A model generated the notes under the pieces. That model was not told the origin of the DNA. It did no database searches and was given only the letters and a program-made list of their open reading frames with translations. Positions 27,928 to 37,100 of a stretch of 64,000 bases of DNA are shown here, one piece after another. Location: assembly GCA_937965795.1 (NCBI GenBank), contig CALCMD010000037.1, positions 14,049-78,048 on the forward strand, given 5' to 3'. Source of the stretch: an uncultured Lachnospiraceae bacterium (GTDB lineage: Bacteria > Bacillota > Clostridia > Lachnospirales > Lachnospiraceae). The position numbers were made by a program, and so were the translations under genes. Every line of letters begins with the position of its first letter. The stretch's first letter is position 1.

Positions 27928-30120
27928 TTATTCATTCTGCGCTCCGTCAGAGCCAACTCCCGGAACGCTTTCCCCCGAACCAGCGCCCCAGCCCGTCGCT
28001 TGCATCTCTGTTCCCGCCTCACTGCTTACAGGTTCTGTCTCCTGCTCCGCCATTTCACTCTCCAGCGCGTTTTTTTCACTTTCCAGCCGGTTCTTTTCAC
28101 TTTCCATGAAACCTTTCTCGCTTTCCAGCGCCGCTTTTTCACTTTCCAGACCGGAAACCTTTCCCTCCAGCTCTTCTTTGGCCGACTGCAATTCTCCTCT
28201 TTCACTCTCAAGAGCCGACATTTCTGTCTGCATCTGATTGTTTTCCTGCTCCGTCTTACTGCCTTCGATACTCTTTAACAGAAATACTACTGCAAAAATC
28301 AGGAAAATTACCGCAAGCGCTCCGGCAGCGACCGTCGTAATCAGGAAGGTTTTCTTTCCCCTGGCTGTACGCTCCACATCCTCCAGAAGCTCTTTCTGCC
28401 GCTTCTGCTCTTTATCCAGGTCTGCCTGAAGAGAGCTTATCATTCTTCTGGTATCTGTATGATTCAGCTCCTCAATCTTGTCCTGTAATCTTTGAAGCTT
28501 CTGGTTACTCTGCGCCCTTTCTGATTCAAGCTGTGTCTGATAGGATACTCTTGCCCCCTCCAGCTCTTTTTGCCCGGAAGCCCGCGCCTCTTCCAGCTCT
28601 TTCTGATGCTTTCTGGCTTCTTTCTCCAGCTCAGCTCTGGCTTCCTTTTCCAGTGTTTTGATTTCTTTTTCAAAAGAAGCTTTCTGACTGGACAGCTTCT
28701 CTTCATACTGGCCTGTCTTTCGGATGCTCTCTTCTTTTAGAGCCGCATACTCCGCCGCCTTTCCTTCCAGTTCTTCCCTGTGCTTCTTCTCTTTCTGCTC
28801 CGCATCCTTTTTCCAGGCAGCCTCCACCGCTGCCACAGCGGCCGTCTGTTCGGCTGCTGCTTTTTGCTCCACGTTTCCCTTTAATTCCTCCATCGCCTCG
28901 ATGACTTTGGCAAACTGAAGTTCCGTCTTAAAGAAGTCCAGAAGTTCCTGATTCCCGCCATCATATACCAGGCGCGCGATCTGCTTCGCATAATCCTTCC
29001 ACGGAAGGAGTCTGATATAGAAAGCCGTCAATGCCTCCTGCCGCAGAATGTCCACTTCCATCATTTCTTTCTGATCCGCATAGAGGCGGCAGACATCTTC
29101 GATCTTATCCAGATCGTTCCTTTCCCACCAGCCGAACGCCCCGCCGCTTACTTTTCCCAGGGTTTTTTCCATATTTTTAAAGGAAACCAGACCTTTCTTT
29201 TCCTTCAAAACTGTCTTTTCCGCATAAGCAGTTTTCGCATCTGTAATCTGGGAAACTCTGCGGCTCAAATTTCTTAAAATCTCCAGCTTCTCCGTGTCAC
29301 AGGTCTCTTCCTCCGGTTTCTCCGTATCAAACAGCACAACCGGATACTTGAAATCCATTCCCGCCAGCTCTTTTCTGGCTTCCTGCACGTCATCCACTGC
29401 CATCGTGAATACATGAACCGGGAGATCGCAGTCCTCCGTCAATGTCTTGATATCTTCAAACGTACTGCTGGTCGCAAAACCCATATTCAGGCGCAGCTTC
29501 TGCGGAAGAAGCATATAAACCTGCCGGAGCAGCAAGACGGAGCGCTCCTGAATGGCGTCCCCCCGCATACACAGCACCAGCCTGGCGGCGCTGTCCTGTA
29601 ACTGTACCGACCAGAGACGCTCCACGATCCGGCATACCAGTTCACGGTCTCTTTCCAGAATCTGAAAATTGACCGCATCCTCCCCGCACGCCGCCGCTTT
29701 CTTTTCCAAAACTGCTTTTACAGAATCCGTTCTCGCCTCTCTCTCTGTTAAATACGCACTTCCAAATACATATTGAAAGAAATTCGTTCCCAGAAGATCA
29801 GCCTCGTCACTGAAATAGAAATTTGTATAACTGGTTCTCCGGCTGAGATCATGAACGCCTTTCATCCCGTAGATGGCAAAACGGTAATCCGTTTTATTTG
29901 AGAGATTTGTAAATTTATTGTACCTGAAATCGCAGAACAGAAGCGCCCGTTCCGCCTGATGCGCCAGAAAGCCTCTCGACGCCTGTGAGACAATTCCCTG
30001 GCTGCCTGTGATTTTGCTGACCTGATGTTGATTCAGAAAATCCCGCAGACGGCTGTCTTCCTCCGCAATCTGTGTCTGGTCTTCGTTTGCATGTATGCAG
30101 CACCAATACTGTTTCTCCAT
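27928..30120 (-). CDS. Coiled-coil membrane protein, GTPase-associated (GAP1-like) N-terminus
   Basis: A 730-aa protein. Residues 1 to about 420 form a mixed globular region with QYWCCIHANEDQ at the start and a DFRYNKFTNLSNKTDYRFA stretch. In layout and position next to a zinc-finger GTPase it recalls the GTPase-associated proteins (GAP1 families) described in bacterial conflict systems; this is a resemblance, not a tested match. Residues about 425-585 are a long charged coiled coil, 592-616 a membrane segment, and the rest a second coiled coil with LESEK heptads and a Gly/Ser-rich end. It starts three bases before the GTPase stop region ends, so the two genes are tightly coupled. It could tether the GTPase or the tubulin-like polymer to the membrane. 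Confidence 0.6.
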   Translation of the reverse strand: MEKQYWCCIHANEDQTQIAEEDSRLRDFLNQHQVSKITGSQGIVSQASRGFLAHQAERALLFCDFRYNKFTNLSNKTDYRFAIYGMKGVHDLSRRTSYTNFYFSDEADLLGTNFFQYVFGSAYLTEREARTDSVKAVLEKKAAACGEDAVNFQILERDRELVCRIVERLWSVQLQDSAARLVLCMRGDAIQERSVLLLRQVYMLLPQKLRLNMGFATSSTFEDIKTLTEDCDLPVHVFTMAVDDVQEARKELAGMDFKYPVVLFDTEKPEEETCDTEKLEILRNLSRRVSQITDAKTAYAEKTVLKEKKGLVSFKNMEKTLGKVSGGAFGWWERNDLDKIEDVCRLYADQKEMMEVDILRQEALTAFYIRLLPWKDYAKQIARLVYDGGNQELLDFFKTELQFAKVIEAMEELKGNVEQKAAAEQTAAVAAVEAAWKKDAEQKEKKHREELEGKAAEYAALKEESIRKTGQYEEKLSSQKASFEKEIKTLEKEARAELEKEARKHQKELEEARASGQKELEGARVSYQTQLESERAQSNQKLQRLQDKIEELNHTDTRRMISSLQADLDKEQKRQKELLEDVERTARGKKTFLITTVAAGALAVIFLIFAVVFLLKSIEGSKTEQENNQMQTEMSALESERGELQSAKEELEGKVSGLESEKAALESEKGFMESEKNRLESEKNALESEMAEQETEPVSSEAGTEMQATGWGAGSGESVPGVGSDGAQNE
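28051..28215 (-). repeat. Heptad repeat coding for ALESEK-type coiled coil
   Basis: Seven-residue units such as LESEKAA, LESEKGF, MESEKNR, LESEKNA repeat in the tail of the coiled-coil protein (residues about 636-690), giving 21-bp imperfect DNA repeats. It is coding sequence, not an independent element. Confidence 0.8.
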
Positions 30121-30123
30121 AAT

Positions 30124-31995
30124 TCACCTCTCTTTTCTTTCGCGAAGGAAACCATTCAGATAAACTTTGATGATCTCCTGCCGCTTTCCTTCTATATTTA
30201 AAAACTTCTTTTTTAATGGGCTCATGTCATCGTATTCCAGATGAAATCTGTGCAGCTCCTGGTCATGGACGGAAGGATTCAGGAACATCTGATAAATTCC
30301 TTTTGTCCGTTTCGCTTCCTCCTCTGCCGTGTAATCGTTTCTGATTTCATAATCTGCAAAATCTCCCTCCAGATAATAGCTCTCCCCATAAGATGGAATA
30401 TGAGAAAAGCAATATCCGTCAACCACCGGAAGAAGCCCAAGATTCCTTAAAATCCAGTCCCATACCGCCTCCAGGCGAATCGGGGTAAACCTATCCCCAT
30501 CCGTATCATAATCATATTTCTCCGGGTCATACTTTCTTCCCGGCTTTCCAAGCGCCGAGCAGGAAAGCATGGAAAGATACGTCATCTCACTGTTATTTTT
30601 GTAAGTATAACAGCACCATCCCAGTGATTCGAGAACATCTTGATTATCCGTCTTGTTATACAAGGTCTTTAACGTATCAATTTCATCCTTTAAATGGAAC
30701 GCATGGCCTTTTTCCCATTGGTTTTTCGACCGTTTTACGCCGATTCCTTCAAAAGGATTTTCCGTATGCTGTACACCGCCCTGCGCCTTTGCCATATCCA
30801 CTTTCGTGACGACCAGGCACATCGGCGGTATACTGAGACGGTTCTTCCGGTGTCTGTATATCTCTTCCGCAATCTTCAAAAGCGCCGTATTGTCAATCGC
30901 CGCACTCTCCTCGTCAGCTTCCCCGTATCCTCTCTGGGAAACGCAGGTACACAACATATACATATGGCAGGCAGTAATCAGCGGAAATCTCTGCAAAGCT
31001 TCCAGATTCACGCCCTTCTTCTGTGCGTCATAACAAAGCTCCCCTGCGATATCCACAAACGTCAGAATCACCTTCCGTTCCCCTTTTGTAATCATCAGGG
31101 AAGCATTGAAGGATTCCGCACTGGCATACGCATCGGTCTTGCCCACTGCCCAGCCCTTCCGGTTATCGTCAATGGCTTTTCGAACTTTCACATATCTCCC
31201 ATCACACAGCAGGGTCGGAAACTTAATCCCCATCTCTTCCATTTTCCACGGGGACTGGTACAGATGGTTAATCATAGAAACAAACAATGTCGTCTTTCCG
31301 GCGCTCTGCGCGCCTAAAAATCCAATCAGAAACTGTTCATACCGGCCGGAACCTGCCAGAATCGGCTGCCCGCACTCCGGACAGTACCCGCGAATCTCCT
31401 GTTGTTCAAAAGTAAACGGCAGCAGGTTATTCGGATTCTCTTCCGTTGAATAGTGAAGGGTATCAAGGCTGTCCGTTCCCGTAAAGAAAACTGGTTCCAT
31501 CCAGAAACAGACGACATAATTGTGAATGTCCTGCACCCACGCATCCTCATCTTCCCCGTCACGGTTTTCTTTCAGCGTCAGTTTCGAAGTAATTTCATCG
31601 ATCAGCTTCTGCACACTTTCCGCATTTACCTCATTTGTCTGACCTGCATCCTCGTTGGAAAGCAGGTTGGACACCGCCTGCACATTCGTGGTAAACTCGT
31701 CATACGTCATACTCACCAGGTCTTCTCTGTCCTGAAACCTTTTGATATCCTGCCCGACATAGTTCAATAGTTCAAACAGAGTCAGCTCGATTTTCACCTT
31801 TCTTCCGGAAGCCAGTTGGATGCCGTTTCTCTTTGCAAGCTCATACACATCATCCGGCGCAAGCCGGATGATGGCATCCGCCCCAAACACACTTTTTACG
31901 GAGGGCAGATCCAGAATCTGCGCCAGATCAAAGACTACCTTTTTCCCTGCCACCTTATGCCCGCAGTTGGTACAATAATAATCATATATTTTCAT
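30124..31995 (-). CDS. Zinc-finger P-loop GTPase (double-GTPase type)
   Basis: A 623-aa cytosolic protein. An N-terminal YYCTNCGHK half-site (C8, C11) and a second GYCPECGQ half-site (C205, C208) flank a 190-residue insert and probably make one zinc ribbon. The GTPase domain follows: P-loop GAQSAGKT (228-235), DIAGE as G3 (315-319) and TKVD as G4 (397-400), so guanine specificity is expected. It resembles the GTPase families named DO-GTPase in comparative studies of bacterial NTP-dependent conflict systems. The downstream gene encodes the GAP1-like partner, three bases away. Substrate and trigger are unknown. Confidence 0.75.
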   Translation of the reverse strand: MKIYDYYCTNCGHKVAGKKVVFDLAQILDLPSVKSVFGADAIIRLAPDDVYELAKRNGIQLASGRKVKIELTLFELLNYVGQDIKRFQDREDLVSMTYDEFTTNVQAVSNLLSNEDAGQTNEVNAESVQKLIDEITSKLTLKENRDGEDEDAWVQDIHNYVVCFWMEPVFFTGTDSLDTLHYSTEENPNNLLPFTFEQQEIRGYCPECGQPILAGSGRYEQFLIGFLGAQSAGKTTLFVSMINHLYQSPWKMEEMGIKFPTLLCDGRYVKVRKAIDDNRKGWAVGKTDAYASAESFNASLMITKGERKVILTFVDIAGELCYDAQKKGVNLEALQRFPLITACHMYMLCTCVSQRGYGEADEESAAIDNTALLKIAEEIYRHRKNRLSIPPMCLVVTKVDMAKAQGGVQHTENPFEGIGVKRSKNQWEKGHAFHLKDEIDTLKTLYNKTDNQDVLESLGWCCYTYKNNSEMTYLSMLSCSALGKPGRKYDPEKYDYDTDGDRFTPIRLEAVWDWILRNLGLLPVVDGYCFSHIPSYGESYYLEGDFADYEIRNDYTAEEEAKRTKGIYQMFLNPSVHDQELHRFHLEYDDMSPLKKKFLNIEGKRQEIIKVYLNGFLRERKER

Positions 31996-32011
31996 GTTCT
32001 CTTCTCTCCTG

Positions 32012-32578
32012 CTAGTTTTTCACGAAAAGATATTTTTGCCTGAGAAGCTCATCCCCCTCGATTGCCAGATCATTCACGCTTACCCCTTCCGGAAGAAGAA
32101 TGATATACTGGTCTTTTAAAACGCTGCCATTCGGCTCCAGAGGGCCTATCGTTTCTTTTAGGAATGCGAATTTTTGGCCTGTTTTTTTATTTTTCAGCCA
32201 GATATGACTTTTATGGATGGAATCATAGGTATGGCTCAGCCATTCCAGGGTAATCATCCAGGCATTCTCTCCATAAGGTTTTGCCCTGTCGATTCTCCAT
32301 CCAAGCTGCGGCTTCACATTCCCATTCGTAAAATAAAAGGAATACTCCTCCACTTCTTCGCCGTCCCGGATTTCCCATATGCAGACAAAGGTTCGATTTG
32401 GAATCTCCACTACCACAGAATTTAACGGCGTCCAGTATCCAATTTTCTTCGTCTGCGCTTTTTCTATCCGTGCGTCCTTTAAGGCAAACGTCGTATACCA
32501 GGCGGTTCTCCCCGTATCATTTTCATCCGCATACAACTGAACCCCCTTTTCCTGATATGTAATTCGCTGCTGAAGCAT
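32012..32578 (-). CDS. Hypothetical protein, beta-rich
   Basis: Not recognised. The 188-aa product has no signal peptide or membrane segment and alternates short hydrophobic and polar stretches with many Trp, Tyr and Phe, suggesting a beta sandwich (WYTTFALKDARIEKA, VVVEIPNRTFVCIWEI, KSHIWLKNKKTGQKFAFLKE). It lies 14 bp after the 503-aa gene and 16 bp before the GTPase gene and has a good ribosome site (GGAGAGG), so it belongs to the tubulin/GTPase operon. It could be an adaptor. Confidence 0.6.
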   Translation of the reverse strand: MLQQRITYQEKGVQLYADENDTGRTAWYTTFALKDARIEKAQTKKIGYWTPLNSVVVEIPNRTFVCIWEIRDGEEVEEYSFYFTNGNVKPQLGWRIDRAKPYGENAWMITLEWLSHTYDSIHKSHIWLKNKKTGQKFAFLKETIGPLEPNGSVLKDQYIILLPEGVSVNDLAIEGDELLRQKYLFVKN

Positions 32579-32592
32579 AAAACCTCTCCTCT

Positions 32593-34104
32593 CTAACGCA
32601 AAATCTGGCGCAGTCTCTGCTTTGTGTTCTCTCCATCATCCAGTTCTATGTATTTGCCGAATTTCAGATACTGAATCTCGCTGGGCGCAATCGCCGGCAG
32701 AATGGCAGCCTTTTCATCTTCGATTCCTTCGATGTGATAATTCTGCTCCATCCAGTTACTTCCCACCTCACTGTTTACCAGTGCGATCTCTGCCACCGTT
32801 ACCGGAACGATCTGTGCCGGCGCCTGATAGGAAAGCTCCTTCCGGATCGTCTCAAAACACAAAGCGAGCGTATCAAAATGGTTCGCCTGCAATGACTCAA
32901 ATTCCTTCTGCGTCCGGATGTTTTCCCTCCGCCTTTTCTCCGTTTCCAGTTCTTTCCCCTTTTCGTTCAGAAACTCTTCCATCCAGCGGTTTAAAAGCTG
33001 CTCAAACATCTCTTTTTCTTCCCTATCCGCTTTCTCAAAGCCGCTTTCGAGGACTCTTCGTATTCTGGATTGCAGCCCTCCGCTCTCCATTTCCGAGATA
33101 TACGCCCGAAAATCCGGATAATTCATATTCTCCTGCAATTTCCCAAGAAACTGCTCTTTTTCATCCGAACTTTCCAGTCCATCCAGAAAGCTCTTCTGAT
33201 ACCTTACCTTTTCCTTCTCCAGCTCCGGATGCTTCCCTGTGTTCCTGGTAAATGTCTTAAACGGGCCAAATCCATGCGCCGTATACTCCTGAATGCTCAC
33301 CGGATACAGACCTCTGTGCTGTCTGAACCTCCGCATCTCCTCCTCATAGCGGTACAGGCCGGATGTCAGCACGTTTTTTGCCTCCAGTTCAAAGTTTACC
33401 AGCTCCGGGTCTTTCGACGTTTCCATCCACTTTGTAATCGCCTCAATTTCGTTTTTGCAAATCTGAGCCCGTGCCGCATAATAATCCTCATAGGCCAGAA
33501 GATACAGCGCTTTTCCAAATCCGTTACGATCATACACACGCCAATAGTCCTTCATACTCAGAAGCTGAAGCAGACGCACCGCCCCTTTCTCATGAGAATC
33601 CAGATTGTCAAGTCCTCCCTCGTAGAAAAGAAACTCTGTATGTTCCATTGGAAGCCGTTCCTCGGTATCCCACAGCTTTTGGAGTACCGCAGAAACCTCC
33701 TCCTGTTTTTCTCCAATTTTATGAAATGCCTGATAGCGGATAAACGTGACGTGATACTGCTGAAATCCATCCTTGACGGGGGCCATCGTCATAAAAGTCT
33801 CCATTCTCTCCCGATAGCGCCGCAGCCATTCTTCGGAAAGCTGGCTGGCATCCACATAATTGCAGAGAACCATTCTCTTAGAAGCCGGCAGCATCGCTTC
33901 ATGGCTTCTCGTCCTTTTCACGATGTCCATAAAAAGTTCTTCTGCATTCATCGGGTTATTCTTATAATAAATGAACTTTTTCGCTTCAAGTACCGTACTT
34001 AATTCCCGTCTGAAAAATGAATCCTCTTCGGAAGATAGTTCCTCACGCTCATCTAATACGATAATCAGCGCATCATACGCAGTATCTAAATTAATTGGCG
34101 GCAT
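32593..34104 (-). CDS. Hypothetical helical protein of the tubulin/GTPase operon
   Basis: Not recognised. The 503-aa product is soluble, mostly helical and rich in charged residues. The first segment (DTAYDALIIVLDEREEL) looks like one strand of an alpha/beta fold, and a coiled stretch KGKELETEKRRREN lies near residue 390. There is no zinc motif or nucleotide loop. The gene follows a strong hairpin at 34117-34149 and has AAAGGAG before its ATG. Its fixed place between the tubulin-like and GTPase genes suggests a dedicated component. Confidence 0.6.
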   Translation of the reverse strand: MPPINLDTAYDALIIVLDEREELSSEEDSFFRRELSTVLEAKKFIYYKNNPMNAEELFMDIVKRTRSHEAMLPASKRMVLCNYVDASQLSEEWLRRYRERMETFMTMAPVKDGFQQYHVTFIRYQAFHKIGEKQEEVSAVLQKLWDTEERLPMEHTEFLFYEGGLDNLDSHEKGAVRLLQLLSMKDYWRVYDRNGFGKALYLLAYEDYYAARAQICKNEIEAITKWMETSKDPELVNFELEAKNVLTSGLYRYEEEMRRFRQHRGLYPVSIQEYTAHGFGPFKTFTRNTGKHPELEKEKVRYQKSFLDGLESSDEKEQFLGKLQENMNYPDFRAYISEMESGGLQSRIRRVLESGFEKADREEKEMFEQLLNRWMEEFLNEKGKELETEKRRRENIRTQKEFESLQANHFDTLALCFETIRKELSYQAPAQIVPVTVAEIALVNSEVGSNWMEQNYHIEGIEDEKAAILPAIAPSEIQYLKFGKYIELDDGENTKQRLRQILR

Positions 34105-34116
34105 ATTTTTCTCCTT

Positions 34117-34149
34117 TCAAAATCTGGCGTTCCTTTCTGGAACGCCAGA
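34117..34149 (-). terminator. Intra-operon hairpin, partial terminator
   Basis: Minus strand perfect 11-bp stem TCTGGCGTTCC/GGAACGCCAGA with a five-base loop followed by TTTTG. It lies 40 bp past the tubulin-like stop. The short T tract suggests partial termination, leaving vWA and tubulin-like mRNA more abundant than the rest. Confidence 0.65.
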
Positions 34150-34189
34150 CGCTAACCTGATGATACCTTCGTGCTTTTCCAGCTCTGCC

Positions 34190-37100
34190 TTACGGCCGCG
34201 GCGTCATGTCAAGCGGACAAAACTGAAATTCCCAGGGATGCTCTTTCCCACACTTGGGACATTTCCAAGAAACGGGCTTCGTTTCCTGCGGCTGTGGCTT
34301 TGGCTGCATATCTACCGGACAGAACAGAAACTCATCCGGATTCTCTCTGCCGCATTTCGGGCAAACCCACATACCCGGCGTTTCCTTTTTCGGCTTCGGC
34401 TCCATATCCACCGGGCAGAACAGAAATTCATCCGGATTTTCCCTGCCGCATTTCGGACAGATCCACATACCCGGCGCTTCCTTTTTCGGCTTTGGTTCCA
34501 TATCAATTGGACAGAATAGAAATTCATCCGGATTCTCTCTGCCGCATTTCGGGCAAATCCACGTTTCTGCCGCTGTCTTGTTTCCTGTATCTGTTTCTTT
34601 CTTTGGCGCTGGCGGGATTGGCTGGTCTGTCACAAATTCTTCCCACTGTTCCAACATAGATTCCATAATCTTAAGATAGAAATCACCCTCTCCAGTTCCG
34701 ATATCAAAAACTTTCCGAATCGCGTCATCCGTTTCCCTGTTCGGATATTTATTCAAAATCTCTTTCTGAATCCTGCCGCGCATAGCGCCCATCTTCGCAC
34801 GGTTGACAGTTTGCAGCTTCTCCAAATCCTCCTGCGCCATGTCGTTCAGCTTATCATCCAGGATTGCCTGTAACTTTTTCTGGTCTAATTCCGTAAACTT
34901 CCGAAAAGCCAGCAAAAACTTCCAGTTGGCATCCGCCCGGTACAGCTTCTTTTCCATCTCGTTATAGGCATTGGTTTCTTTAAACGTAAAGCTGCAAAAT
35001 GCCTGGCGGTTCCCGGAATCATCCGTTAAGGCGTACCACTTTCCGCCCTCTTCCAGAATGATTCCAAATCCATAATATTTCTCAAACTGCCCGACCTGAT
35101 ACGCATACCAGTAATCCTGTTCCCGGAGCTCCAGTTTCCGGACAATCTCATAATATCTGCAAAGCGTCTCCCGAAGCTCTAAAAACAGCTTCGTATTTTT
35201 GCGCAGCATACGCCGCATATACTGCTTACTGATATCCTCGATCACTGCTCTCGTCTTTCCGTCCCCGGAAGTCCTTGCCGAACTAAAGTCATAAGGTTCT
35301 CCGAACCGTCCGCTGCCTGCCAGCAGGATTGGTTTCTGCCATTCGTCCGAAACCAGAGGGTTCTGGTCTGCCAGATATGCGAAGAGCCGCTCTCCCCTTG
35401 CATATTTTCCGTCGTCACCCTTCTGCTGATAATCCTCTACATCCAGATTTTCCCACCCGGCTGGAATCAGGTTCACCACGTATTGATAAACATCCTCACT
35501 GGAACCTGGCGTTTGCTTTCTCTGAATAATGATCTCCTTCATCGCATAGTCCACGATTGGGTCAAACATCGTTCTTCTAAATTCTGCTTCGCCTTTATTG
35601 TCCGGATTTCTAAGCGCGATCGATGGATAATGCTCCCAGCTAAGACCCGTTCCAAAAATAATATTCTCCGTTACCGATAATCCAAGTTCCGGAATCTTCC
35701 GCTCTTCCTTTATGGCCTTTTCCTTTTCGATTTCCGCCTTTGTCCTCTCCATGTAAGAGCTTCCGAATTCCCCATGATTCAGATGCCTGGTATTCCTGCT
35801 TGCGCCTTCATTGTACACGGTTTCCCATTTCTGGACTTCGGTCAGGTCGCACAGGCCATTCGCCACGCTTGTCTGATAACAGACAATATCGCTGACGGAA
35901 GGTGAGACAGACACCCCGGTCTCCTTCGCACCGGTCGCCTGTAATGCACTCCGGAATGCGCTCTCAATCGCTGTTCCATATTTACTGGCCTGTAAACTCT
36001 TCGGTATCATGATAAAACGGTTTTCCGCACTGTAGCCGCCCATTTTCTTTAAGGCAGGCTTGCTCTTAACCTTCAACTGCGACACCAGATCCTTTACGAT
36101 CTCATCCGCTTTTTTCGGAACTTCTTCCTCATCCACCTGTCCCAGCACATGTTCAAAATAAGACGTGGCGCTTAAGGAAATCGTCACCGCTCCTCCGGCG
36201 CCTTTTCCAAGCTCGCAGCACTCGCTCATCACACGGTCAAACTCGGCCCGCGTCCTTCCTTCGCTCTCGCTCGTCCACACTTCCGGCGAAGCTGCAAAGC
36301 TGTCCACCAGCGCCTTCTTCACCGCTTTTACGCCGACCGAATTGATTTTTTTCGATACCTGTCCTTTGACCCACGCATATACGTCCGCGCTGTTACAGAG
36401 GTTGACGCAATTTCCTGTCTGGGATTCCTGAAGAAACCCTGCATAATCATTGCTGTCCAGCGGACTTCCCGCACTGTGGTAAAAATTCACCAATAGTTCC
36501 AGTCGGTCTGCAAAGGCTTTGCACTGTCCCACATAAGTTTCCATCGGATTTACCAGATTTTTCACCCACGCCCCATCCGTTGCCAGAAGATTCTTCACGA
36601 TTTCCTGCATGACTTCGTATTCCAGCGCCGTATGAAATTTGGATTTCCATTCCGTGATTCTCTTTTTCATCAACATTTCGCCTAAGCCTCCCGGAATATG
36701 ATTCTCCGGTCTTGGGCGCTTCGTATCCTGGCGGATATTAAACAACTGCGTTTTCGCATAATCCAGCATGGAGCTAATGGAAATGTCGAAGTACTCCGGT
36801 TTCCCCTCTTTGTTATTCGGCCCCATTCCGGTATACAGATACTCCATCGCCTTCGGCCCGTAGTCACGCATGACCTCCTGTGCCTTTTCTTTCACTCCCG
36901 CAAAAATCTGTCCAAGATGGCCTCGCATGGCCTTCGTTCCGTCAATCACCCTTGTGTCTTTGTGGAAACCTCTCTCATAGTCGGCAATCCTTCCGCCATT
37001 GATGTCCTGACGGGTAATTTCCCCTTCATTCTCCGTTAATGTAGATTCCCGTTTCAACGCTCCGTAAATGCAATCGTTCCACAGGCTTGCAGCCGTGACC

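Noticed and set aside
28051..28215. 21-bp repeats as a possible variable-number element
   Set aside because: They encode LESEK heptads of a coiled coil in frame and need no other explanation.
34193..34561. Possible CRISPR-like array from regularly spaced repeats
   Set aside because: The repeats are 96-bp coding units with zinc-ribbon codons in frame; there are no unique spacers and no cas genes.
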